Source: CAZKMM01 sp964553915 (GTDB lineage: Bacteria; RBG-13-61-14; DRUE01). Taken from it: 37,233 bases of DNA. Both the position numbers and the translations under genes were made by a program. Within the stretch, counting starts at the first letter, position 1. Each line of letters opens with the position of its first letter. The stretch lies in assembly GCA_964553915.1 (NCBI GenBank), contig CAZKMM010000008.1, positions 1 through 37,233 on the forward strand. The letters run 5' to 3'. Positions 29,370 through 37,233 of the stretch are shown one piece after another. The notes under the pieces were generated by a model. The model worked only from the letters and a program-made list of their open reading frames with translations. It made no database searches and was not told the DNA's origin.

Positions 29370-30146
29370 ATGAGCCGAGCCAAGATTTTCTGGCTGGGGG
29401 CGGTTTTTCTCGGTTTTTTTCTCCTGAGCTTATCCGGGAAAGCCTGGAAGCTTTCTGAGCTGGAGGCGGAGATTAAAGCCCTGAAAATCCGAATTGAGCA
29501 GGTTGAGGAGCGAGAGGAATCCTATCGGGCAGAGGTGGAGCAAGCTAAAAAAGACACCCAGGAACTAACCGAGCAAGTCAGAAAGGAGCAGGCAGACCTG
29601 AAGCTGGAAATTCAGCTTCTTAAAGAGGAAGTCAGCCAGCTGGAAGAGCTGGTCAGACAGCTTACTGACCGAATCATAGCTCTGGAGATGAAATTTGAAA
29701 AGCTTCCAGAGCAGGAGCTGGGAAAAGAAGAGAGCGAGCAGGCAGAAAAATCTTTAAAGGAGATTTATGATCTGGGCTTGGAATATTTTCGGAAAGGGAA
29801 CTATCCGGCAAGCCGGGCGCAATTTCAGGCGTTTTTAAAAGCCTATCCGAACACGGTCTTGAGTGATAATGCTCAATTCTGGATTGGGGAAACTTATTAT
29901 CAGGGAAAGAATTACCGTCAGGCAATTTTAGAATACAACAAGGTCAGAAAGAACTATCCCAAAGGAAATAAAGTTCCTAGCGCTCTTTATAAAATGGGAT
30001 TATGCTTTGAAAAACTGGGGAAAAAGAAAGAGGCAATTGCTACCTATAAAGAGCTGATGGAGAAATACCGGGATTCTGAGGAGGCAAAAAAAGCTCAGGT
30101 TCGGCTTAATAAACTCCTCCCTCAAGAAAAGCCAGCTAAGCCATAA
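29370..30146 (+). CDS. cpoB: Tol-Pal accessory protein CpoB/YbgF
   Basis: A 258-residue periplasmic protein. It has a signal peptide (about 1-25), a coiled coil (about 27-115, LEAEIKALKIRIEQVEERE and further heptads), and a C-terminal set of three TPRs of the YbgF type (IYDLGLEYFRKGNYPASRAQ, FWIGETYYQGKNYRQAILEY, YKMGLCFEKLGKKKEAIATY). CpoB coordinates Tol-Pal with peptidoglycan synthesis. It closes the operon, 21 bases after pal, with GGAGG upstream of the ATG. Its stop overlaps the convergent YraN-family gene by 11 bases. Confidence 0.9.
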   Translation: MSRAKIFWLGAVFLGFFLLSLSGKAWKLSELEAEIKALKIRIEQVEEREESYRAEVEQAKKDTQELTEQVRKEQADLKLEIQLLKEEVSQLEELVRQLTDRIIALEMKFEKLPEQELGKEESEQAEKSLKEIYDLGLEYFRKGNYPASRAQFQAFLKAYPNTVLSDNAQFWIGETYYQGKNYRQAILEYNKVRKNYPKGNKVPSALYKMGLCFEKLGKKKEAIATYKELMEKYRDSEEAKKAQVRLNKLLPQEKPAKP

Positions 30147-30492
30147 AACCGGGATAGTGCTGGATTAAAACCGGGGTTTTGCTCCAGCGGACTGTAATTA
30201 AATCAAATCTCCAATCCAGGTTTTTTAGTCTCTTTTGAGCCATCCAGAGCTGGGCGGTTCTAACAAGGTTCTGGATTTTTTTCTGATTGATGGAAGCTTC
30301 AGGAGAATAAGGCTCGGGCTGAGTGGTGCTCCTTACCTCAACGAAAACAATCAACTTTCCTTTCCGGCAGATAATATCAATCTCTCCCCATTTGCAGGAG
30401 AATCTCTGAGCAAGGATTTTGTAGCCTTTTTTCTTCAGGTATTTTACCGCCAGCTTTTCTGCTTCTTCCCCGGTTTTCTGGCGGGAGGGCAT
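30136..30492 (-). CDS. YraN/UPF0102 family putative endonuclease
   Basis: A 118-residue protein of the UPF0102 (YraN) family, which has a restriction-endonuclease-like fold. The start GEEAEKLAVKYLKKKGYKIL and the catalytic-type motif GEIDIICRKGKLIVFVEVRS (family form G-E-I-D-x-I ... F-V-E-V-K) are clear, with R in place of the usual K after EV. The cellular role of the family is not settled. It abuts the stop of the PilZ gene upstream, so the two are likely cotranscribed. Confidence 0.88.
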   Translation of the reverse strand: MPSRQKTGEEAEKLAVKYLKKKGYKILAQRFSCKWGEIDIICRKGKLIVFVEVRSTTQPEPYSPEASINQKKIQNLVRTAQLWMAQKRLKNLDWRFDLITVRWSKTPVLIQHYPGFMA

Positions 30493-30963
30493 TTATTCTT
30501 TGGATTTCTTCTGGATGAAGCAATCCAGTTTTTTCTGAAGCTCAGGATCAGGCTTTTCAAAAACCACCGCCATTCCAGAAATCAGCCCTTTTTCCTGCGC
30601 CTCCTCTAAACCAATACTGTGCACCACTTTTCCCTGAAACACGAATTCCTCTTTTTCTCCGGGAAGAAGGAATCGGACCTCCAGCTCACTTCCCGGGGGA
30701 AGAGGCTGAGGAGTTTTGATGAAGATTCCTTCCCGACTTAAAGTGTAGCTCTGCGACCATTCCTCCATATCGGACCCTCGCCATAATAAATCCAGATTAA
30801 TTGCAATTCTCGGATTCCGTCTCGTGCTTTCATATTTATGTCCGAAAAGAAGCTCGTTGATATTATAAAAAAGCTGGTCAGGGTTTTTAGCGTAAAGGAA
30901 ATATTTTTCTATTTCTATCTTACTTTTCCCTGAGCCCTTTTTTCTTCCCGGCTTGCCCGGCAT
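30493..30963 (-). CDS. PilZ-domain protein
   Basis: A 156-residue protein. An N-terminal charged, Lys-rich part (PGKPGRKKGSGKSKIEIEKY) is followed by a Myxococcus-type PilZ domain. The c-di-GMP arginine motif is RRNPR (RxxxR). The second motif, normally NxSxxG, reads TLSREG, so the first position is Thr. The strand GIFIKTPQPLPPGSELEVRF and the closing VFEKPDPELQKKLDCFIQ match the two PilZ domains encoded at 16661. Binding of c-di-GMP may be weaker. It starts six bases after a stop at 30970 and ends next to the YraN-family gene. Confidence 0.82.
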   Translation of the reverse strand: MPGKPGRKKGSGKSKIEIEKYFLYAKNPDQLFYNINELLFGHKYESTRRNPRIAINLDLLWRGSDMEEWSQSYTLSREGIFIKTPQPLPPGSELEVRFLLPGEKEEFVFQGKVVHSIGLEEAQEKGLISGMAVVFEKPDPELQKKLDCFIQKKSKE

Positions 30964-30969
30964 CAGTAA

Positions 30970-31073
30970 TTATTTTCCTTTAGGTGGTGAAAGCTCTTGT
31001 TTGTCTTTCTCTTCTAGATTATTGTCTTCTTTGATGGAGAGGTCTCTTGTAAAATCCGGACAGGTCTTACCAG
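30970..31073 (-). CDS. C-terminal coding fragment bordering the scaffold gap
   Basis: In the frame that stops at 30970, the minus strand is open for 33 codons up to the gap (GKTCPDFTRDLSIKEDNNLE, then a K/E-rich tail ending PPKGK). The stop lies six bases before the PilZ start, which is operon-like spacing. It may be the tail of the IlvD-type protein or the end of a small gene lost in the gap. A second frame (stop at 31014) is also open but shorter. No domain is recognised. Confidence 0.35.
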
Positions 31074-31173
31074 NNNNNNNNNNNNNNNNNNNNNNNNNNN
31101 NNNNNNNNNNNNNNNNNNNNNNNNNNNNNNNNNNNNNNNNNNNNNNNNNNNNNNNNNNNNNNNNNNNNNNNNN
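31074..31173. other. 100-N scaffold gap
   Basis: Exactly 100 N, a standard placeholder. Unlike the gap at 23714, the flanks share no visible overlap, so real sequence of unknown length may be missing, including the 3' end of the dehydratase gene. Confidence 0.95.
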
Positions 31174-32813
31174 CTTGCCTGAGCAACCCATTTGCGATAG
31201 CGTTTGATGTATCCATTAGGCACAGGCTTTTCCAGGGGCTTAAAATCTTTTAGCCTCTCTTCCAACTGGGAGGGAGTAAGATTCACCTCCAGCTTCCGAG
31301 CGGGAATATCAATATAGATTTCGTCTCCATCTTTCACGCCAGCAATTGGACCTCCAGCATAAGCTTCTGGAGAGATATGCCCGATGCAGGGACCTGCACT
31401 GGCACCGGAAAATCTCCCATCAGTAATTAAAGCAACCCGATGATACCCTGCCAGCTCCAGAAACATTGTCACGCTTAACATCTCGGGCATACCCGGACCT
31501 CCCTTAGGTCCTTCATAGCGGATAACCAGCACCTCGCCTTCTTTGAGTTCTCGCTTGCGAATAAAATCTAATGCCTGCTCCTCAGAATCTGCTATCCTTG
31601 CCTTGCCTTCAAAAACCAGCATATCCTCTTTAACTGCGGACTGCTTCACCACCGCTCCCTGGGGAGCCAGATTCCCAAATAAAACCGCGGTGCCCCCCTC
31701 AGGCAGATAAGGATTATCCAGCGGTCGGATTACTTTTTCATCCTTTATCTGCACCTGGCTGAAAATGTCCTGGGGATTAAGCACCTCCTTTAAAGTCTTA
31801 CCGGTAACGGTAAGGACCTCTAAATTAAGTTTTTCCTCCAGCCTTTTCATCACTGCCAGCACTCCTCCTGCTTTGTAAAGGTCAATTACTCCATAAGGAC
31901 CATTAGGACTGATTCCGCAGAGGGTTGGAATTTTCTTATTGAACTCATTGAATCTGGAAAGCGGGAAGTCTATCCCCAGCTCATAAGCCAGGGCAGGAAG
32001 GTGAAGGGTGGAGTTGGTGGAGCCTCCGATTGCCAAATCCACCATCAGGGCGTTTTCTAAAGCGAGCGGGGTAAGGATTTTTCGGGCGGTTAGTTCTTCT
32101 TCAATCATCTCCACAATTCTCATTCCGGTTTTTCGGGCGTAGCGAAGTTTGTCCGAGTGAAATGCCGGAATATTGCTGGAGCCGGGAAGAGCCATTCCCA
32201 AAGCTTCAGTTAAAGACTGCATAGTGTTGGCAGTTCCCATAATTTCACAGGCACCAAAGCTGGCACAGGTAGCAGTGGCGGATTTTAAAGCCAGGTCATC
32301 ATAATCTTTATGGTCAACACTTTCTTTTCTTTTTGGTTCAAAGCGAATCTGCCAGCTACAGGGTCCGCCAGTGATAAAAATCGCCGGAAGGTCAAGTCGG
32401 GCACAGGCAAGGAGCATTCCGGGAATAATCTTATCGCAGGAGGCGAGCAGGACCATTCCATCAAAAAGCTGGGAGCGGATATAAGTTTCAATCATATCTG
32501 CGATCAGCTCCCGTTGAGGAAGAATAAACCGCATTCCTTCATTGGCTTCTGCCACCCCATCGCAGGGAGCAGGAACATTGAATTCAAAAGCAATTCCTCC
32601 GCCGGCATTGATTCCATCTTTCACATATTGAGCCAGGAGCCGAAGATGAGAATGACCGGGATTAAGCTCGGCAAAAGAATTCACCACTGCCACCATCGGC
32701 TTTTCTCTCAGCTCATCAATATCCACCCCGGTGCCTTTGAGAATACTGAGCCGAACCACAGACATCGGGATGTCCAGATTCTCATACAATTTTTGACTTT
32801 TCGGCTTTTTCAT
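31174..32813 (-). CDS. ilvD: IlvD/Edd family dehydratase (dihydroxy-acid or sugar-acid dehydratase), 3' end in gap
   Basis: The visible 546 residues cover almost the whole family length. Fe-S cysteines are in VPAPCDGVAEA, LASCDKIIPGML and FGACEIMGTANTM. Other signatures are LGMALPGSSNIPA, DGRFSGASAGPCIGHISPEA and the C-terminal NGYIKRYRKWVAQA, where most members end within about ten more residues. The enzyme removes water from 2,3-dihydroxy acids. In amino-acid synthesis that is valine/isoleucine precursors; relatives act on sugar acids such as gluconate or xylonate. GACEIMGTANTM is not the standard DHAD GSCSGMFTANSM form, and the neighbours are sugar genes, so a sugar-acid substrate is possible. 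A ribosome binding site (AGGAGAGGA) precedes the ATG at 32813. Confidence 0.85.
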
Positions 32814-32865
32814 TCCTCTCCTCCTGATTTGCTTGAATTTAGCCGAGATAAAAGTTTTTGATTTT

Positions 32866-34791
32866 TTAAAGCCAGAGTCGAATAACCCAGACTCCCAATC
32901 CTTCCAGCTCCAGAAAAAATCCTTCTGAATTTACTTTAAGCTCTCTTTTTTCCGGATATTCCAAAAAAGCTTTTTTTATTTTCTCCAGCCCCAATTCTTT
33001 GCCCGAGATACTTAAAGACTTTGACTTTTCCCTAGGATTACGAAGCACAAGCAGTGCCTGGTTTTTATTTTTATGAAGATATCCGTAAATCTCTCCCTTT
33101 GCAGGGTTGCCCAGCACCATTTCGGTATTTTTCAGGATTTCCCAGTTTTCCTTTGCCCAGTGAATCCACTTAGCCAAAAGCTCCCATTCCTGAGCGGTGA
33201 GAATATCCGGTGAGATATATAACTCCCACATAGAAACTCCCCTTCCAAAATACATAATCACATTATGTTCAAATTCTTTTATTGGCTCTGGCTCGGAGAA
33301 CTGGTAATGTGCCTTGATGACCCCGTGGGTCATAACTCCATTAAGAGGGAATTGATAGTCTTTCTTTCCAAAAGCATCATAAATTAAAATATCCCGATAG
33401 GTGATTAGTTTCTCCCGAAGAGAACCTTCCCCGGCATAGCCATAATCCATTCCTCCCAGCCAGATGCAATCTGCCCAGAGAAGCCAGAAGGGGCTGAGCC
33501 AGGTGCCCCGGGTAAGATTAAAATATACCGAAGGATTTTGCCGGTGAGTTTGCTCCATAATTTTAAGGATGGAATCTAAATAAGCTTCATTGGAATATCT
33601 CCCCGGGCGGTGCTGATGCCAGGGAATAAGACATCTTTTCCCGATATTATCAATTTTAAAATAATTTACTCCCTGAGCGGTAAAATCCCGAACTCGCCCG
33701 GCAAAATAGGAAAAATAATCCCTGCCGGGCAGGCAGTAGCCAGAAAAATTTTTCTCATATCCCTTTCCTAAATTTCCGGTAATTCTTTTCCAGAGTCGGA
33801 GGCTGTATCCTCCCCGGGGGCTGAGCCAGAGTCCAGGCAGGGCGCCGAGCTTTTGAGCAACTTTTTTGATAAGCGTAATTCCTTCCGGAAAACGCTCTGA
33901 GTCAAATTCCCAGAGATGCTTCGGGTTATCCCAGGTGGAGTCAAGCACAACCGCATCCAGCTCGATCTGATATGGGTCAAGAAGGTTGCTTTTAAGAATT
34001 TTAAGAGAATTTAAAATCTGCTCTTGATTATAATTTCGCAGATCATACCAGGTGTTATATAAAAGATGAGGTTGCGCCGGGCGATGGCGGGCTCGTTCCA
34101 GGTATCTAAAAAACCATTCTTTTAATTTCCCTGGCTCAGAAACTCCAATAATAGCACAAGGAGCAGAATACCACTCGTTAGCAATTCTTTTTCCTGCCTG
34201 ATAACTTAAAGAAATATCATCCTGGGAAATTTTTGCCTTAGATAAAGGATATTCAATTCCAAAAAAGAAATCTTTGGCATAAATCGGCTGTCCCGGACCT
34301 GGAAAGGTCTTTAAATAAGAAGCCTCTTTCCATAACTTATAACTAACCAGCTCTATTTTTTGAAGAAAAATCGGAACACCTTCTTTTTTCAGCCAGAGCT
34401 TTTTTCGTAAAAAATGGTCTTGCTCTCCCAGGGTATATTCCAGCCGGGCAAAGAGTCCGAGTTCCTTGCAGGTGAGGAAAAATTTCAAACCTGATTTTAT
34501 GGGCTGAACCTTTTCTACTTTAAAATTTGAGGCGTAGAGTTTTTGAAAAGGAAAATAAAGAACAAATTCCTCACCTTCCAGATATTTATTATGATGAGTT
34601 ATCCGATTAGCAAGAGCTCGATGAAGCAAAAGTCCTTCTGAAACCCCGAGCACAAAAACGACATATTTATTCCTCAGCGTATAAAGTTGCAGGTCTAGTT
34701 TTTTACTCTTGGTCTGTGAGGGAATGGATTTAGGAAGTGGCTCCAGCAAGATGATAAAAAACAGAATGATTGCAATCCTGAACCTGGACAT
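32866..34791 (-). CDS. GH36-like alpha-galactosidase (exported)
   Basis: A 641-residue glycoside hydrolase. An N-terminal hydrophobic signal (about 5-18) is followed by a beta-rich domain and a TIM barrel with the melibiase-type pattern: ELDAVVLDSTWDNPKHLWEF, LGALPGLWLSPRGGYS, and NYFKIDNIGKRCL at about residue 378, where KxD carries the likely nucleophile aspartate. Further on are YFNLTRGTWLSPFWLLWADC and a small C-terminal beta domain. The layout fits GH36/GH27-type alpha-galactosidases or related alpha-N-acetylgalactosaminidases; exact substrate is open. It lies between the SDR gene (one base apart) and the dehydratase, in a run of same-strand sugar genes, and would feed them from galactosides. 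Confidence 0.78.
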   Translation of the reverse strand: MSRFRIAIILFFIILLEPLPKSIPSQTKSKKLDLQLYTLRNKYVVFVLGVSEGLLLHRALANRITHHNKYLEGEEFVLYFPFQKLYASNFKVEKVQPIKSGLKFFLTCKELGLFARLEYTLGEQDHFLRKKLWLKKEGVPIFLQKIELVSYKLWKEASYLKTFPGPGQPIYAKDFFFGIEYPLSKAKISQDDISLSYQAGKRIANEWYSAPCAIIGVSEPGKLKEWFFRYLERARHRPAQPHLLYNTWYDLRNYNQEQILNSLKILKSNLLDPYQIELDAVVLDSTWDNPKHLWEFDSERFPEGITLIKKVAQKLGALPGLWLSPRGGYSLRLWKRITGNLGKGYEKNFSGYCLPGRDYFSYFAGRVRDFTAQGVNYFKIDNIGKRCLIPWHQHRPGRYSNEAYLDSILKIMEQTHRQNPSVYFNLTRGTWLSPFWLLWADCIWLGGMDYGYAGEGSLREKLITYRDILIYDAFGKKDYQFPLNGVMTHGVIKAHYQFSEPEPIKEFEHNVIMYFGRGVSMWELYISPDILTAQEWELLAKWIHWAKENWEILKNTEMVLGNPAKGEIYGYLHKNKNQALLVLRNPREKSKSLSISGKELGLEKIKKAFLEYPEKRELKVNSEGFFLELEGLGVWVIRLWL

Positions 34792-34792
34792 A

Positions 34793-35572
34793 TCAGGTTC
34801 CTTTTAAGCCCGACCCTCCATCAATCACGATAACTTCTCCGGTAATGTATCTAGCAAGGTCGCTGGCAAGAAATACCACAGCTCCAACCACGTCTTCTGG
34901 CTCTCCGATTCTTCCCAGAGCACTGGAACGCTCCACCACAGCCCGAATCATATCATTTTTCCATAAAGCCTCACTAAAGCGAGTTTTGATTACTCCCGGA
35001 GCCACCGCATTGACCCGAATTTTAGGTCCCAGCTCCCCGGCAAGAACCTTGGTCATCATCAGAACCGCGGCTTTAGAAATACTATAAACTCCCAATCCGG
35101 GCATAGGACGGAATCCAGCTACACTGGCAACATTCACAATTGCTCCTCCCTCCTTTTCCTGCATTTTTTCCGCCACCAGCCTGGAAAGAAAAAAAGGTCC
35201 TTTAAGATTTACCTCCATAATTTTATCAAAGACCGGCTCATCTGACTGAAATGCAGGTCCAAAAACAGGATTGGTCGCGGCGTTGTTAATTAAAATATCA
35301 ATTTTTCCAAAACGATTTACCACTTCATTAACCAGCCTGGCTCGGTCTTCCTCTTTTCCCACATGACAGGCAATCGGATAAACCTCTTTGCCCAGTTCTT
35401 TTTTGATGTTTTCTGCAACCTGATTGAGGGCATCCAGTTTCCTGCTGGAAATAACTACCGTGCCTCCTAATTCGCAAAAAGCGTGGGCGGTTGTTGCTCC
35501 GATTCCCCGGCTCCCACCAGTTATGATGATAACTTTCCCGCTAAAATCCAACCCTTCTTTAATCATCTCCAC
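34793..35572 (-). CDS. SDR family NAD(P)-dependent oxidoreductase
   Basis: A 259-residue classical short-chain dehydrogenase. Cofactor loop TGGSRGIGA (18-26), NNAA (96-99), catalytic S150, Y163 and K167 (VYSISKAAV), and the C-terminal VNAVAPGVIKT and GEVIVIDGGSG are all present. It resembles FabG-like and gluconate/glucose dehydrogenase-like SDRs. Its place with a dehydratase, a GH36 enzyme and a Gfo/Idh oxidoreductase favours a sugar or sugar-acid substrate, but the family alone does not decide. It lies 16 bases after the oxidoreductase gene with a GGAGG ribosome binding site. Confidence 0.88.
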   Translation of the reverse strand: MEMIKEGLDFSGKVIIITGGSRGIGATTAHAFCELGGTVVISSRKLDALNQVAENIKKELGKEVYPIACHVGKEEDRARLVNEVVNRFGKIDILINNAATNPVFGPAFQSDEPVFDKIMEVNLKGPFFLSRLVAEKMQEKEGGAIVNVASVAGFRPMPGLGVYSISKAAVLMMTKVLAGELGPKIRVNAVAPGVIKTRFSEALWKNDMIRAVVERSSALGRIGEPEDVVGAVVFLASDLARYITGEVIVIDGGSGLKGT

Positions 35573-35588
35573 TCCTCCTTAAATTTAA

Positions 35589-36620
35589 TTATTCTTTATA
35601 GCGAGCTCCGGTTACCCGGAGAATTTCTCCTACTTTTACTAGCTTCTGGCTTTTTAAAGATTCAATTGCACAACAGCAGGCTTCTACTACTGGAAAAGCA
35701 TCCTCTCCGCAGGGAGAATAATTTTCTTTTCCCAGCACCGCTTGAGAAAAGCTTTGAGCAGTTAATTTATAGAGATTGTAGGAGGGATATTCTTCCTCTT
35801 TCATCTGCTCCTCCTCTCGCCAGCGAAAGTGAAACCTGCCATCACCTTCCGGCCAGTTCATCTCCACCAGTACCTGTTTCTCGGTTCCTTGAGCAATAAT
35901 CAAACTGGAATCCCCCCGGGCAAGATTGCTGGAAAAAACCAGTCCCTGGGTCCCATTTTCAAAATTGATGGAAACGGAAATGGCTATATTCAGGCTTTCG
36001 TCATCTTTACCACCCCTGCCCAGAGAAACAACCTCAACCGCTCTTTCACCCACCAGCCAGAGAAGAAGGTCAATTCCCTGCACTCCCAGGTCCATCAATG
36101 CCATTGGTCCGGCATGGAACTGGTCTCGCCACCAGCCTTCTCCTTGATAATGACGGCGGTTCAGATGAATATATACCTCCACCGGCTCGCCTAATGACTC
36201 CGCCTGGATTTGTTTGCGAAGTTCCTGAAGCCCTGGATGATGACGGAGCGGGAAATTTACTCCCATCCGAACTCCCCGCTTTCTTGCGGTCTCAATAATC
36301 TTATTCGCTCCATCCACGCTTAAAGCCATCGGCTTTTCTACCAGGACATTTTTCCCTGCTTCAATGGCTTTAAAAGCCTGAGGGACATGGAGATAATGAG
36401 GTGTAGCAATATAAACCACATCTATTTCCGGATTCTCCAGAAACTCGGTCAACTTACTGTAACAGGTTACATTTTGTTCTTTTTCTATATCCTTTGTCTG
36501 TTCTGGACTGGAACAGCAAATCGCCCGAACTTCTACTTCCTCTAGCTCCTTTAAAGCAGGAAGCATTCTTTTTTTTACCTGCTCGCCATATCCAACCAGA
36601 CCCCATCTAACTTTTTCCAT
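35589..36620 (-). CDS. Gfo/Idh/MocA family oxidoreductase
   Basis: A 343-residue NAD(P)-dependent sugar or inositol dehydrogenase. The Rossmann start WGLVGYGEQVKKRMLPALKE, the DVVYIATPHYLHVPQA strand, and the catalytic lysine in VLVEKPMALS are typical. In the second domain, HAGPMALMDLGVQGIDLLLW has the usual G-x-x-x-D-x-G-x-x-x-x-D pattern, with Met and Gln near the place of the common histidine. It likely oxidises or reduces a sugar derivative. GGAGG precedes the ATG. It stands between the acyl-CoA dehydrogenase and SDR genes on the same strand. Confidence 0.87.
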   Translation of the reverse strand: MEKVRWGLVGYGEQVKKRMLPALKELEEVEVRAICCSSPEQTKDIEKEQNVTCYSKLTEFLENPEIDVVYIATPHYLHVPQAFKAIEAGKNVLVEKPMALSVDGANKIIETARKRGVRMGVNFPLRHHPGLQELRKQIQAESLGEPVEVYIHLNRRHYQGEGWWRDQFHAGPMALMDLGVQGIDLLLWLVGERAVEVVSLGRGGKDDESLNIAISVSINFENGTQGLVFSSNLARGDSSLIIAQGTEKQVLVEMNWPEGDGRFHFRWREEEQMKEEEYPSYNLYKLTAQSFSQAVLGKENYSPCGEDAFPVVEACCCAIESLKSQKLVKVGEILRVTGARYKE

Positions 36621-36644
36621 TGGAACTCCTCCTGGTTGCGAAAA

Positions 36645-37233
36645 TTAGCTTACTACTTTTTCCCAGCCAAAGGCAAATTCCAGATGGGCTAAAGTGGTGA
36701 TGTCCCTAAGTCTTTTTTCCTGACCATAATCCAGCATATATCCATAACCACCGAGAGTCTGCACACCGTCCAGGGCAAGGTCTATGCACTCCTGAGTAAT
36801 CTGCTGGCGAAGGTTCAGCCAGTCATTAAGTTCTAAATCCGGATTCTGGCAGGCATAATAAAGAGCTTGGCTTAAAGTTTCTTCTCTGGCTTTCATTTTC
36901 TCTAAAAGGTCAAAGATTACCTGATGCTGAACAATGATTTTTCCGCCCTGATACCGCTCCTGGGCATAATCAAAAGCTCGCTGATAGCAGGCTTCTCCAA
37001 TTCCCAACAGCAAAGCAGAATTAAGTAAAGAATGAATTTTTTGCAACTCAGGAAATAACGAGTCAAAAGCCCCTTCCACCAGCTCTTGCTGGGAAATTTG
37101 AGCATCTGCTTGAACTTCATATCTGGGACAAAGCCGAATTCCTAAAACTCCCTGAGGCTTTGAATTTAAAGACCCCAGCTGGGATTTATCTAAAACCACA
37201 AATCTTAATTTCCCCTCCTGGTCTTTAACCAGA
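36645..37233 (-). CDS. Acyl-CoA dehydrogenase, C-terminal part (5' end outside window)
   Basis: The frame is open to the window edge, so only about 195 C-terminal residues are seen. The visible part has the end of the beta domain (LVKDQEGKLRFVVLDKSQLG) and the helical C-terminal domain: LLGIGEACYQRAFDYAQERY, QHQVIFDLLEKMKAREETL and DGVQTLGGYGYMLDYGQEKR. The last is the classic Q-x-x-G-G-x-G-Y motif followed by the R-D-x-x that binds FAD. The enzyme oxidises acyl-CoA thioesters and passes electrons to ETF. The position of the catalytic glutamate is not obvious here. A GTG at 37199 is not a true start. Confidence 0.85.
   Translation of the reverse strand, partial: LVKDQEGKLRFVVLDKSQLGSLNSKPQGVLGIRLCPRYEVQADAQISQQELVEGAFDSLFPELQKIHSLLNSALLLGIGEACYQRAFDYAQERYQGGKIIVQHQVIFDLLEKMKAREETLSQALYYACQNPDLELNDWLNLRQQITQECIDLALDGVQTLGGYGYMLDYGQEKRLRDITTLAHLEFAFGWEKVVS

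Noticed and set aside
1..37233. CRISPR arrays, tRNA or rRNA genes, insertion sequences, prophage or integrase genes
   Set aside because: No regularly spaced repeats, no tRNA-like cloverleaf or rRNA segments and no transposase or integrase motifs were seen by eye in either strand.

Overview
This looks like a scaffold from a metagenome-derived genome of an uncultivated, diderm (Gram-negative), anaerobic heterotroph. It contains a full tol-pal operon, which implies an outer membrane. It also has an energy-converting [NiFe] hydrogenase operon, which points to anaerobic, fermentative H2 metabolism, and several carbohydrate-active genes. Two runs of exactly 100 N mark scaffold joins. Gene density is high, base composition is moderate, and many genes overlap by 4-14 bases. 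I cannot fix the phylum from sequence alone. Aminicenantes-like or Omnitrophota-like lineages would fit, but that is a guess.

Layout. 1-1083: C-terminal part of a TMTC-like membrane protein with TPRs. 1084-1422 (-): small Sm-like hypothetical. 1603-13849 (+): a 17-gene operon. It encodes an NAD(P)H/FAD oxidoreductase pair (AsrA/AsrB or group 3b beta/gamma type), a 16-Cys polyferredoxin, the NuoH/B/C/D-type core of a group 4 [NiFe] hydrogenase with intact Ni ligands, a complete Mrp antiporter-like set colinear with mrpA-G, a HycF/NuoI-type ferredoxin and a HycI-type maturation protease. 13836-16225 (+): a RegB-like redox sensor kinase with a GGxxNPF quinone motif, a dodecin, and a sensor-less histidine kinase. 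These face a lone CheY-like receiver and a double PilZ protein on the minus strand (16212-17401).

17513-18490 (+): PfkB sugar kinase. 18495-22510 (-): acyl-CoA ligase, B12-binding radical SAM enzyme and two DUF4230-like membrane-anchored proteins. 22694-25137 (+): secreted GH2 beta-mannosidase, interrupted only by a scaffolding artefact. 25134-25304 (-): a 56-residue LysW-like zinc ribbon ending in EDWGD. 25390-30146 (+): tolQ-tolR-tolA/tonB-like-tolB-pal-cpoB. 30136-37233 (-): YraN-family nuclease, PilZ protein, IlvD/Edd dehydratase (3' end in a gap), GH36-like alpha-galactosidase, SDR, Gfo/Idh/MocA oxidoreductase and the C-terminal part of an acyl-CoA dehydrogenase.

How it fits together. 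The organism probably hydrolyses mannose- and galactose-containing glycans with GH2 and GH36 enzymes, phosphorylates or oxidises the sugars, and disposes of electrons as H2. The hydrogenase operon encodes a possible electron path from NAD(P)H through FAD and many Fe-S clusters to the Ni-Fe site, joined to an Mrp-type ion-translocating arm. A quinone-type redox sensor kinase, translationally coupled to the maturation protease, is a plausible regulator. The most unusual items are the group 3b-like diaphorase attached to a group 4 core with a full Mrp set, the loss of the TM5 glutamate in the NuoL-like subunit, and the LysW-like protein with C-terminal Asp.
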